A stretch of 64,000 nt of DNA from Trileptium ribeirensis (lineage: Eukaryota > Nematoda > Enoplea > Enoplida > Thoracostomopsidae): NCBI GenBank assembly GCA_030248225.1, contig JASANE010030162.1, positions 1 to 64,000 on the forward strand, written 5' to 3'. A model generated the notes under the pieces. The model was not told where the DNA came from. It did not search any database and saw nothing but the letters and a program-made list of their open reading frames with translations. Position 1 is the stretch's first letter. Each line of letters opens with the position of its first letter. The translations under genes were made by a program, and so were the position numbers. This document shows, piece after piece, positions 24,941-36,600 of this stretch.

Positions 24941-26230
24941 GTGACTAAACTTAAGACGTGCCCACCAACCATCCTATTTTATAAATAAGGGTTGTTGATT
25001 CGTTATTTATTGTTGTGGAACAAAGTTCCAATTTCAATCGGTTTTACGCTAACCGAAAATTGAATTCACTCATTCAAATTTGGTGCTTTACATTCTGCCA
25101 AAAACTGTTAAGTAACTCTTACCTGCCTTAAGTTAGGGCAAGTCTTTGTTCCCGAGCAAATTTAACGTAGATTTTATGTCATAAACGAATCGAGTCTACA
25201 CTTTATACAGTAATGTTCGCGAACCTAATTCAATTTTGACACATTTTTGTTCGTTAAAAACTGATCAATTTTCACAAAATGTTCCCGAACACAAAATGTC
25301 TCGTTTATAGGGGTCTTTTCGGTTATCCTCCCCAGCCGGAATTTCGTCAATTTTGAAGAAAAAAGATAAAATTTTGGTACCAATCGATTCAACTCGATGA
25401 GCTGATTCAGAAAATACCCATTTTACCCACATACCTGAAAATTTTTTTTCGCTTTTTTTAGGTCCCAATGGTCCCCTCTTGGGAACCCGAAAATTTTTTC
25501 TTGGGAATATGATACCATTCGACTCGGTTTGATGAGACAAGTTGACTGGTCTGTAATTTATTGAAATCTACTCCACCGTTAGAAAGTTATGAGGGCCCAA
25601 GTAACCCTGACGGGCCGTATGTTATAACGTTAGAAATTAGAGCGGGGGGTTCGGGGGGGCGGCGGCCCCCCGACTTAGGCTTAAACTTAGTGTATGTCTC
25701 ATATAAAGACTTTAGCTTAGGCTAAGACTAAGGCTTAGGCTTAGTATACCCAGAACGGCATGGCCTGCATTTTATTTCTGCCCCTCAGGGTTACTTGGGC
25801 TCTCATTACTTTCTAACGGCGGGGTAGATTTAAATAAATTACTCACCAGTCGATGTGTCTCATCACGTCGAGTCGAATGGTACCCAACATGATCATATTC
25901 CGAACAAAAAATTTTTGGGTTCCCAAGGGGGAAGGGACCATTGGGACCTCAAAAAAACGAAAAAAAAATTTGTTAGGGATGTGGGTAAAATGGGAATTTT
26001 CGGAATCAGCTCGTCGAGCTGAAACGATTGGTACCAAAATTTTATCTGTATCTTTAAAATTGACCAAATTCCGGCTGGGGGACAACCGAAAAGACTCGCT
26101 TATAGTAGAGTATTATTCTGTTGGGAACGCTTTTTGACCAGTTTTCGTTACGCTACAAACAGTTGTGTAACAGGATTTTTTGAAAATGACAAAATAGAAT
26201 GGTCGGTGGACGCGCTTTAAGTTTAGTCAC
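24941..26230. mobile_element. 1.29 kb palindromic TIR element
   Basis: The left end GTGACTAAACTTAAGACGTG, followed by CCCACCAACCATCCTATTTT, is inverted at the right end (AATAGAATGGTCGGTGGACG, then GCTTTAAGTTTAGTCAC). Palindromy continues inwards. GGTCTTTTCGGTTATCC and CCAGCCGGAATTTCGTCAA near 25310 answer TTGACCAAATTCCGGCTGG and ACAACCGAAAAGAC near 26090, and TTAGAAAGTTATGAGGGC answers CATTACTTTCTAACGGC. The unpaired centre (about 25620-25770) holds a G-run/C-run hairpin and GACTTAGGCTTAAACTTAG words. There is no protein. The outer ends resemble 692-1272, and the inner hairpin resembles the other foldbacks. Confidence 0.82.
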
Positions 26231-26284
26231 GCAATTGAACACGCAGAAATAGGGCAAATTGTCAATATAAGTTTAAACAGATCT

Positions 26285-28330
26285 TATGGCCACATAAGAT
26301 CAAGTCTCCGCTCTTTGTCGGCCACTAGCGTATCAATAATGTCTGAAACCGCAACAATTCTATCGCGATGTACACTCATTAGGGATAAACCCGTAAGGCG
26401 CTGTTCAACCATAGTCGACCTGAGCTAACGTTTGAGACGCCGAAGTGTACTGAAAGACCGTTCAGTTGTCGCTGTTGACGCAACAATTCTATCGCGATGT
26501 ACACTCATTAGGGATAAACCCGTAAGGCGCTGTTCAACCATAGTCGACCTGAGCTAACATTTGAGACGCCGAAGTGTACTGAAAGACCGTTCAGTTGTCG
26601 CTGTTGAAGCCGGCAGCGATATATGGTCTTGAGGACCTGTATGTATTGGGAAACAAGGAAAGATCATAGGCGCTCAGAGCAGAGAGAGCATTTTCGGAAA
26701 TGTCGTCTTTCACAATTCGTCACTGCTTCACCCACAGTTCGTATTCAGTTTTGACCCAATGTCATTGAGATCCGTTGAATATGTCTAAAATTGGCAAATT
26801 TGGATAGCATACTGGAGCCGTTCAACTGTCGAGCCGAACAACAACAATGCAAAATTCACATAAAGATGTGCCTAACGTATAACGTACTGTAACGTAGCTT
26901 GCTCATAGCATAAAATCTATTGTTATGACCGTGCAAGTTTATCGTATTCTTCGTGAATTAACAACCATAATCATACGTCAACTCTACCCTTTGTTAGTAG
27001 ATATTGAAGTTAAATTTCGTTTTCGTATGCTCAAATTATAATAACATTACAAATGTCAAAATTTCAATGACAAACGAGATTTGCTGAATTTTGCAAAAAA
27101 TGCAACATAGGACCCCGACGAAAGTTGATGCTACAGCTACTGTTCTCTAGTGTTTCATAGACTATTTGCACCATTTTACCAATAACAAATAAGTAATAGC
27201 TAAAACTGAAAGGAACGAAAATACTACTAAAACAACAGTTGTCACATTGTCGACTGGCGGGCGTTCCTTCTGACCGACAATAAACGACCACAGCGTATCA
27301 CATCTATCGCGGAGATCTGCGAAGCGCACATCTAACTCTATTATGACGTGGTCCAGAAATGGGACATAAACTGAGAGTCGAAACAATCTTTTGGATTGTC
27401 AGCTACATAACTGCCGTGGTGCTGCTGTCGCCCGGGCCGTGGGATTCCTATGTCCACACTAAACTTCTCGCAATTGCGTTGCGCGTTCATTATTGTTATT
27501 CATACAGCGATTGAAATCTTGTATCTACATCAGCACGTTCTCACACAGGGTCCCAAATGGAGGATTTTTGAGAGCGGCAACAAAAGACTGCTGATGTGCT
27601 CCATAACAGTGGCTGCGATTACAAATATTCGCCGCTGTGGATAGCAGTATGAAGATTTCGAGCCGATGCTTCAGAAGCTGCTGAACGGGTTTCGTATAAC
27701 GTTTCTAGAGCTGCCGCAATTGGAAGCAGCAACTTTACAAAAACAACGGCTGCATCATGTTTCTCCACCCATCGTGTGTCACATACTGTCTTGAAGCTGG
27801 CATGGCTGTTGTTACACATTCCTTTAGGATAGTAGATCGTTTAGCTGATTGTTTAAAAATGCGGATGTTATTCTAATCGTGCCAGAGCATTGCGGATTTG
27901 AGTTTGAGCACAGGATGCGATAGAGCCAGATTAAGGACATGAGAAACACAGCGTGCGTACACTCATTGCGCTGTCTCCGTCATAACTCTGCCCCGAATAT
28001 TGGTACCCGAAATGCCAACTTGAGTTTTACTATCTGGCTGCATGTGGCCGACGTCTTCGGCAGCATTATTTTTTCGGACGTTACTGGCACAAACCCACGT
28101 GGTTACAAAGGTCCGTTTTTTGAAAGAGATAATCTAGTGTCTGGGGAGCAATACTACGAAGTTCCGCGTCGCATGTCAAAATGAAATTGGGGTGAGGAGA
28201 GCCCCTAGGTATACAAGTTGAATTAAGCCATATTGCAAGTAAGAGGATCAGGCTAACATATAATAGAAATCTCAAGTTGCTCAAAGCGGAAGGGCAACGC
28301 GGACGCACTCCTGTTTCATATCGTTGAAGC
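26285..28330 (-). pseudogene. hAT transposase relic (ZMYM1/THAP-like)
   Basis: On the - strand, from C- to N-terminus, the first block is the dimerisation domain. It reads ATTERSFSTLRRLK, a stop, then LRSTMVEQRLTGLSLMSVHR and an IDTLVADKERRLD ending, at 26290-26620. Next come FRLSVYVPFLDHVIIELDVR (27300-27390) and CDTRWVEKHDAAVVF (27720-27790), the typical CxTRWxxRxDA block. A decayed YDGDSAMS segment lies near 28000, and CDAELRSIAPQTLDYLF near 28170. In-frame stops, frame changes and an internal 129-bp duplication show that it is dead. No terminal inverted repeats were found. It is a separate copy from the one at 22451-23560, since their dimerisation domains differ strongly. Confidence 0.8.
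26352..26609 (-). repeat. 129-bp tandem duplication inside hAT relic
   Basis: The block starting CAACAATTCTATCGCGATG at 26352 recurs at 26481 with only a few differences (AACGTTTGAG against AACATTTGAG, and the terminal base). 129 bp is 43 codons, so the duplication keeps frame and doubles the dimerisation core of the transposase relic. Confidence 0.93.
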
Positions 28331-28857
28331 AAGGCAGGAAACGTATGACAGCATATGAAATAGTTTAAAATTTCGCATCCACTGATATCCTAAATGGGCT
28401 CAGCTTAGGGGCACTCCAGTGAAATGGAGTTTCATCAACTGGTCAAGCGATAAGATCGCGTAGAGTAAAGACGTGTTTGTACTTTTCTTGCTCACTCCGG
28501 CATGATCAGTAGATCAGTGCAACGCCGCTGATTGTTGTTATCCGTTAAATCGGTCTGATCTTCGACTATATAATATTACTTTGGGGTTATGGCAACCCAT
28601 CCTAATTTTCAAATTAAATTGGGCACAACTAGATTCAGCAAACTCAAGAAAGTGCTGAAAACCCATGTGTGTGTTCTAAAAAAGTAGTCAAATTTTTGTA
28701 ATTGTGTTCCAAAACTTATCGAAAATGCTTGGTTTAACTACATCTGCTTCATTCCGTATTTTGTCCTTTACGAATATATTATGAGAGCTGAGAAAGCAAT
28801 TATTGGAACTTTGAATTCATGTAGCGAATCATGCTGAGAAAATAGGAAATGTATTAA
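28331..28857. other. No gene seen
   Basis: AT-rich sequence between the hAT relic and the first piggyBac-type element; nothing recognisable. Confidence 0.4.
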
Positions 28858-29111
28858 CGCTTTCATGCACAACTCTGCCGATTGGCAATAGCGCACTGCG
28901 TTGCAATAGCGCGTTGCGTAAACCGAGTATTGCATGCACTTTGTAATTCGCTCCCTTTGCAAGATTCCTTAAGAAACCGAGCAACAGCTCCTAGACAGCT
29001 CAGTGGTTTGCGCACGCCGTTCTCACCAATCAGATTGGTGTTCAATCCGCGGCATCGGTTTGCGTTTGTCAAACGTTGCACGATAGACAAAGTAGACCGA
29101 GCGTTAAAGGG
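28858..29111 (+). mobile_element. piggyBac-type MITE with tRNA-like insert, copy 1
   Basis: Flanked by TTAA on both sides (28854-28857 and 29112-29115). The ends are CGCTTTCATG and GCGTTAAAGGG, a slightly eroded CCC...GGG terminal repeat. A pol III A-box-like CAGCTCAGTGGTT and a B-box-like GTGTTCAATCC lie at about 29000 and 29040. TTAA target sites with CCY...RGG ends are the hallmark of piggyBac-family elements. No transposase is present. Confidence 0.72.
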
Positions 29112-29381
29112 TTAAAACTGTAGTGCTTCTTGACATTATAAGGAATATATTCCCTAATATTTAGTACTAGGTATATTATTTCTTAACGTTAAGCAGTATA
29201 TTTTGTAAATATTTAGCACCAAAAGATTTCCCTCAAGTGTAAAAGAAAGGAAATTTTTTTATTTTGAATCAACGTCCTTTCTAATTTGGGAAATCTTGCA
29301 CCCAAATATCAAGGATACGCCATGATCTTAATATTAGGCAATATTTTCCATTGCATCAATTTAAGGAAATTTAGTCCTTAA

Positions 29382-29646
29382 CCCTCTCATGCCCACTAGG
29401 CCCAAATGGACCCAACACACATTGCGACTCGTTGTGTCTACTGAGTTTGTCGCATATCGTACATTTGAACGTGCGTTGTTAGTCGGTCGCATTGTGAGGT
29501 TGCTTAAGGAACCGAGCAACAGCTCTCCGATAGTTCAGTGGTTTGCGCACACAAGTTTCATCCGTGCGTTTCGGGTTCGATCCCTGGCGCAGGCTTGAGT
29601 TTGTCAAACATTGCACGATACACAAATTAATTCGGGCATGAAAGGG
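29382..29646 (+). mobile_element. piggyBac-type MITE with tRNA-like insert, copy 2
   Basis: Best-preserved copy. Perfect TTAA flanks (29378-29381 and 29647-29650) surround terminal repeats CCCTCTCATG and CATGAAAGGG. Inside the left end, GGCCCAAATGGACCC forms a short hairpin. The central part has an A box (TAGTTCAGTGGTT) and a B box (GGGTTCGATCCC) with a foldable T-arm, but the acceptor stem does not pair, so it is not a functional tRNA gene. The element is 265 bp. Confidence 0.85.
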
Positions 29647-29650
29647 TTAA

Positions 29651-30954
29651 TAATAATTAATAGAATTCTTAACATTCAAAACTAAGATTGACAGTGCAAA
29701 TACGTGAGACGTAACTACCAAATGTTTGGTACCCAGGTTAGAAAATCTGGTCAAACTAATCCTGAGTGATAAAAATATAATATAGGTCGTTCCGTTCTCG
29801 ATATAATGAACCTCAGCCTACACTAATGTTCCTTATATGAGACATACACTAAGCCTAAGTCGATAGGCTGCCCCCTCCGAACCCTCGCTCTAAGCTGCTC
29901 TTTTTTCTAGCGCCACTCAGGCCGAAAATCTGATGGTACAAATTTTTTCAAACTTATGATTAGAAGATATTTCCCAAATTACTGGGATCCCAAATATTTC
30001 GTAGTGTAGTACAAAAGCTTTAGAAATGCTTTCTGAAATTCAATTTGGCACTCAGAATTAGTGTAAATCGGCTTGTTTGTGTGATGGTTTATTGCTATGG
30101 ACAGAATACTGAAATTATTCACTGCAATCGCTTTCTGCATGAAAAAAACTTCATCCAAAATTATAGGACTTCTTGTAAACTTTCAGACACTCAACGAATT
30201 TTTTGTAGAGCACATTCGTTTACATTTTCATTGCTCAGACAGTTTGGGTCATGAGGGTTTGTAACCTAAATTTGACATTTACTGACCAGGTCACAAATGT
30301 TGGATGGCGGGTACAGTCCCAACGTTTGGCACCTTGCAGATGAAAAATCCTAATTATATCACAAAATAAAATAGTTTGGATAAAAATAAACGGACACGTA
30401 GTAATAAGGAGTGGCGGAAAACCAGGAAAGGTTATGAAATATGTACCGTAAATATATACGTAAAAACCTAATATATAACTCCCTCACACCATAGTGCGGA
30501 CACGCACCCACATACCAGCGCCGACTCTGATCGCATAGGGACTTTGCGTCATGGCAACCAAGGGGAACCTAAAATCAATGTCATAAGAATTGCCAAAATG
30601 GACATTTTCCGAACTAATTCATCCAGCTGAGTTGAGTAATACTAAAACTAGTGAAGTTCTCTTGCGAGCCAGAATTCGAGTGGTGAGAACAATCTCCCGA
30701 AGCAGAAGTGTAAAAAATATTTGCCCAACAATATTTTTGACACTCGCAATGAGTTTGTCGGCCCAGAAAACCCTATATCCGACACTAAAACCAACAATAA
30801 ACACAAATTCAGGTGCTTTTCCCACGACTTCTCAACAAAAATTGCGAAAACGTTATTTCTTATGCCAAGTATGAACCAGAAGTGTAAAAATTATTTGCCC
30901 AACAATAGTTTAAACACTTGCAATGAGTTTATCTGCCCAGAAAACCCCATATAT
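29651..30954. other. No gene; dispersed repeat fragments
   Basis: 29830-29890 is the inverse of the GACTTAGGCTTAAACTTAG segment in the centre of the 24941-26230 element. About 30540-30650 resembles part of the foldback family (CATTTTCCGAACTAATTCATC). A segment at about 30705-30830 is repeated at 30875-30950 and again after 31325, with a MITE inserted in the second copy. Confidence 0.5.
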
Positions 30955-30955
30955 A

Positions 30956-31324
30956 GTACACATTGGTATTAAGGGACATATGGTATTAAGGGATATATGG
31001 TATTAAGGGACACTAGTAACTTTTAGTAGTTTTAACCCTATTTTGGGGAAATAAGGGACAAAATATTAATGCAAATATATTTCACTATAGAAAAAATATA
31101 AACATCTGAGAGTTGGTACAAACAGAGCCTAGTATATACGCTTTCCAATAGTGCAAACTTTAGTGTTGTAGGTTTGATATTTATTTAGCTAGAGAGGTTT
31201 TAAATTGTATGTCCCTTAAATACATACGGTGTCACTGAAGGTGTCCCTTAATTGCAATGTGTACTTGTATGTCCCTTAAATACATACGGTCTCACTGAAG
31301 GTGTCCCTTAATTGCAATGTGTAC
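30956..31324. mobile_element. TA-flanked MITE with GTACACATTG ends
   Basis: The left end GTACACATTGGTATTAAGGG is inverted at the right end (CCCTTAATTGCAATGTGTAC), with TA directly outside both ends, as in Tc1/mariner-like elements. The 369 bp element has three AAGGGA(C/T)ATATGGTATT-like repeats near its left end and a 60-bp tandem duplication (TGTATGTCCCTTAAATACAT unit) near its right end. A related sequence without the insertion at about 30711-30820 acts as an empty-site reference. No coding capacity. Confidence 0.8.
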
Positions 31325-32244
31325 TATAAGACGCTAAAATCAACAAAAAACACACATTTAGGTGCATTTCCCACGCTTTTCACCAAATATGAAATTTGGC
31401 GCCAACTATAAACTTATAGACTCCAGATTGGGAAGTAGTTGAAAAACTTGGTTATATATCATTGGAAAGCTCTGGTAAGGCTACATGGAATAGGCCTATT
31501 AGTTTGCCGATACCTCGTGTACTTATTGAGAAAAGTCGCAAAAACTGGAGGGGTGTCCGAAAAATGGGCCAAAATGACGTCATTTTGCCCTATAAATTTT
31601 CTCACGGCAAAAAATTCAAAATTCGGGCTCCGTCACTACACCTAAATCGACCATTGCGGTTCGGATGAGCTATTGTGCATCAAAATCCGCCCAACCGTTA
31701 TCGAGATCCAGGTGCGACACACACACAAACAGGACCTCCTCAACACACCCTCCAGAGCCAAAATTGATAATTCTCGTTCCACTAAAATTCAATTATAGCT
31801 GTATCTTCAAAAATGATGAATTTTGGGTTGGGTGGAGGACTTAACCCAAAAAAACCCGTTAATATTGAGTTCTCTACCGCTGGAGGGTATGCAGTTGTAG
31901 ACTACTGGGATGTAAAGCTTGCACATAATGGATCTTTTATAACGTAAATATCGCATTATTACAGTAGTAACGAGGCGTTCACTTTTTCAGAAGCGATCAT
32001 ACAGGAAATTTTACTGTTCACAGCTTGAAAAATAAGCTTTTAAATACCGTTCTTACTTGTACAATAAATGAATTTCTTGCACAGAAACATGTTCGGTCTA
32101 ATGAATTAATTACACCGATAAGACTCGACCGTATGGTTGACTTTATCTGACCATGGAAATTGCTGAACATAACATAAAATTTAAACACTAAGTTTTTAAT
32201 GCACATTCAGACTGTACAGTAAGGTTCGTACCCGGAGAATCCTT
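31325..32244. other. No gene; dispersed repeat sequence
   Basis: 31325-31375 continues the repeat interrupted by the MITE. The overlapping open frames at 31439-31668 show no domain. Nothing else recognisable. Confidence 0.4.
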
Positions 32245-32516
32245 GGGTCTTTTCGGTTATCCCCCACACCAACAGATTTCTCTCAAGTCGAGTCGAATGG
32301 TACCCAATATGACCATATTCCAATATAAAATATAAAAAAATTTTGGGTTCCCAAGGACCACGATTACGTCCTTTGGACCATTTTACCTCAAAAAATCGAA
32401 AAAAATTGTCAGGAATGTAGGTAAAATGGGTATTTTCTGAAGCAGCTCAACTAGCTGAATCGATTGATACCAAAATTTTATCTGTACCTTTAAAATTGGA
32501 GATAACCGGTACGATC
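32245..32516. mobile_element. Foldback element, shortened copy
   Basis: Begins GGGTCTTTTCGGTTATCCCC as in 24941-26230. It contains GTCGAGTCGAATGGTACCCA, TTTTGGGTTCCCAAGG and GGTAAAATGGGTATTTTCTG in the same order, and ends with the inverse GGAGATAACCGG. The centre is deleted compared with the longer relative. Confidence 0.68.
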
Positions 32517-33370
32517 CGAATCCGTCGTAGCCGGTGTCTAGTAGTTCATGTATCTAAAGGCAGATTTATTCAATTCACTATTTCTTTAAGGTTGTTCATT
32601 CACTCCCGTATAAGCAAACGTCTCAACCACATATACGAATAGTAGGATTATCGCTTGGAGCCTAGGGGTAATTTGTCGATTCCTTCCGCTGAAAGTGCGC
32701 ACCCCCAAAATTGTCTAGAATTTGTGTCCCAAAGCATGTCGAAAATTTATCTCGAGTCCCAGCAGTTGTAGTACTTTCGCCTCTTTGTCAACTGTAACAC
32801 CAAGTTTGCTGATTCCACAACAATGCGTTTTGCTATCATGGCTGATTCCGCTCTTTGAAGCAAACCTCACTTGAATATGCTTAAATTTTACTTAGCGCTA
32901 TATGTATTTGTAATATAAAGGTGATAAGATTTTAATAATATTAACATGAGCAATCGCTTCTAAATTTGTATAATAAACGCCAAAAATACAAACCTTTCAT
33001 CCAGAAGAACATTAAATATTATTATTATAATCGTTAGTTAAAAAGAAAAAACAACGAAAACGGTAAATGTAAAAATCAGTCGGCGATACCGGAAGCGAAC
33101 TTGATTTCGAAAAGCGAAGCAGCTTACAGAATAAAATGCCATGTTTCGTCAATAATACGATTCTAAAAAGCGTCATTAAGGCTCTACGGATGGTCCCATA
33201 TATTCAAAATGATGGATGTTACGTCTTCAATCATACCAAAAGAACATTACATCCATGAAAACAATTCGAAAACGTCATGATATAGAAAATTTTTTTTATT
33301 TTAGCATGTCGTTTAGGTTTCATAAGCTAAAGACTTTCGGATATGTGTAGCCTCGAATACTATAGCTTAA
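32517..33370. other. No gene seen
   Basis: AT-rich, no coding or repeat structure of note. Confidence 0.4.
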
Positions 33371-33633
33371 CCCTTTCATGTACACTGGGTCCAAATGAAC
33401 CCAACGTGTATGCAAAACGGCGTGCTAAGTATGCTTGTCGCATGCTGTATACTTGCATGTGCGTTATTACTCGCTCGCGTTGTGAAATTCCTTAAGCAAC
33501 CCAGCAACTGCTCCTAGATAGGCTCAGTGGTTAGCTTGCGCAACTTTCACCCATATAACCTAGGTTCGATCCGTAGCGAGGACGTAAGTTTCAAACATTC
33601 GGCAATACACAAATTCCGCCGTGCATCAAAGGG
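33371..33633 (+). mobile_element. piggyBac-type MITE with tRNA-like insert, copy 3
   Basis: TTAA (33367-33370) at the left, CTAA (one mutation) at the right. Ends CCCTTTCATG and GCATCAAAGGG. Internal GGGTCCAAATGAACCC hairpin. A box TAGGCTCAGTGGTTAG and B box AGGTTCGATCC are both well preserved. 263 bp, same layout as copies 1 and 2. Confidence 0.8.
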
Positions 33634-36600
33634 CTAAACTTTACAAGAAAACCTCCACAGAAAAATTAAACTGAAATGTTTTGCTCCAGGACAATTTTAT
33701 CTGATTGCGGTTCCGATATTCACCGAAAAACTGCTTAATATATAATTGGTACAAACATATAATCACATTTCCATTTACCAAAATATATATCAGCAAATCA
33801 ATAATTGTACAAAATTTATAGCAAATTACCCAATTTTGCAATTCGACAAAATATACAATCGCAACACCCCGTGAAAACATTAACAAACGACATCAAAAGG
33901 GTTTTGTCGCTTTCCAACGCTCTAAATTCTCCTGTCGCAGTTACCCGAGAGGCATGTTACTCCAACAGCGGTCACACCCTATTACCCGTCAACCTTGATG
34001 GATTCTACTGAAATACAAATGGATTCAGCTTTTTCGTTTCTGATGAGGTTATAGTTTTGGCTTTAGGGAAGAGATGTGTGGTGAGAGGACAGCCTATTTT
34101 TCACAGAGTTGAGTAAAACAGAATTCGATTTTTAAGCCCCGATGGACGAGAATGTACGGCCCCAAAACAGTGGTAACCAATCCTTGAACTGATATGGATC
34201 GGGCTAGTCGCAATTGTTCATTTTAGACCCTCCCCACTACTTCAGATGGAGGCTGCAAGGACATGAGGTTGTGTGGGACAACTAGGGAAAGTGAAAAAAT
34301 ATACTCAACTGTCAAACGTCAGGGTGTTTTTAAAGAGACAAAACGTTGCTGACTTCAGCTTAACTTGGACCTGCAAAATCATATGAATCACTATGGGATC
34401 GGATCTCTGAGCGAAGCTTTGATCGCCTTTTTACCAGACCAATGAAAAACTAGTACGCGTGTACGGATGCTATGTTTTTTTTGCACCGATTGCTATATGT
34501 GTTCAAGAGTGAAAGTTTTTTATTATCCAAATCATAGTTTGTGCAAAGGCGAACCGAGTCGGTTTTGTCACCTGGTTTTACCTACATCTGGGTATATCGC
34601 CAACCTCAATTAGCATCGCTAGCCGAGACAGCTAATCGACCGATCATGCACGATTTGTTAGAGGTGTTCGGGATCATAATCAGGAATATTAAACAATGGC
34701 TCAACAGGTAAAACGTTAAAAAGGCAACATTATAAAAAACCGCAACACTGTGAAAACCAAGAAATACATAATTGCATTCGATCGAAAAGGAACAGTAGGT
34801 ACTTGGTACAACAAAAGATATTAGAATAATTAAATCTCGATTGAGACAATACAGACGATCGTGTCGTATTCACCGAACGCATTGAATCTGCGAGCAAAAT
34901 ATTTCCCGAACAATTATTATAAGTTCCAGCCCGGGTCAGTAGGCAAGTCACTATGAACGTGGGTCAAATTTTGGCGTTGGAACCACAGATCCGGGTGGTG
35001 TCAAACAGAAGATTCAAATCACTCTGACGGCGGTGATGAATTGTGGTTCCCATGTCTAGCCGAAAACGACATTTTTGCTCTTGGAAATCGTTCAATGTTT
35101 ACACATTGGCACAGGTAATGTTTCGCATCCCTTGAAAATTGACTGCCGAAATGTATTTCATGAAGAAACAATTCTAAAAAAACAAACAAGATACGGTTTC
35201 ATGCTTAAAATAAAAAATACTGCAATCGTGTGAATCCGCCATACAAAACCCCAAAACAAAATCATAATTCATCCACAATATGAATAAATACAAAGCATTA
35301 TCATGGGCCCAAACCCAGCCGAAAATGATACATAGTTCACGTCGGAGACAGTTTGTGATCCTGTTCCCGAGCAAATTGACCCAAGGCTTCCACCATCTTG
35401 AGCGGGCACAGATTAAGCAAGGACGACGACCTGACGACCGGTGGGTGTTTGGTCGGAAACAATGTCATGGCGTAGACAGTGAGCCTAAAAGTAATACAAT
35501 TAATCATTGATATTTTAAGAATTTAAAGGATTTTCAAAAACATCCGAGAAATTTTGTGCCGAGCCGAGGGGTTTCGACCGGAAGCCCATCTCAGGGTCCA
35601 CACAAGCATTACCTACATCCGGACCCACAAATGAATCACAAGACAGTCGTGCCACAACTGTGATCAACCTAGACATTATAAAGAATTTCGACCAGGATTA
35701 CTCTCAATCAATAGGAGTAGTAAGCCAAAAATTTTTGAATTTTATATATTTGAATTTATATATAGTTGTTTCGACAGTAAAGATTCGTAAAAATGGTGAC
35801 TAGACGTGAAAACCAAGGACGCGTTCTTCTAATGCTTTAAGAAAATCTGCTATTATTTCTACGGAATGACTTTGGCATGTCTCCGCTTCTCTTAAAGACA
35901 ATCACTTCGTTACACTTTTGCTTGGAAAGAACACAATTTTGTTCAGATCATCCACTTTTGGACTAAAAGACCTCCCCACAAGTCCCACTGCGGCTATTAC
36001 TTGAAATCAACAAATTTGAAAATTTGTGGCTTTTACTAGATTCCACGCATGCCCCCGGTAATTTTTTGCATTCTGGTCGTGTAACATAGTAATTACCTTA
36101 AGCATAACAGAGAGGTTTGAAAATTTGTGGAACCGTACACATCCAGTAATACGGAACATTTTCATTGTATATACATTTAAAACACTTTAGGTTTTGTATA
36201 GGGTTATATGACCCTACATGGTTCGTCTCCAACGAGTGAGACACTCACCCACCCAAAAGTTTGAAAATTTCACCCTATTACATATAACTCGAAAGCAACT
36301 GCTGTGGCAAAAATATACTAATAATTACATAGCAAAGTTGTAGGTCGCGTTTGGCACAGGTAAGAAAGTGCCGGGCTCTGGCTTGGCTCTTCATTAACTA
36401 CGTCCAGCTCTTACGATGGAAATCCAGGCTCAGCTCGGCTCCTAATAATAAAAACTCGTGTTTAAAGAGAAAACGCAAGATACAAACGACCTATATATGT
36501 AGGTGCTTTTGGAGCTTCTAAAACACCAGTCGAGTTTGACAGGGCTGTTCTTGCTAATGGCTCACTAATGCTAAACGGATCCGTGAGGCTCCCTGGTTTA

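Noticed and set aside
29530..29600. A functional tRNA gene
   Set aside because: The A and B boxes and a T-arm are present, but the acceptor stem does not pair and the sequence is the interior of a transposon present in three copies.
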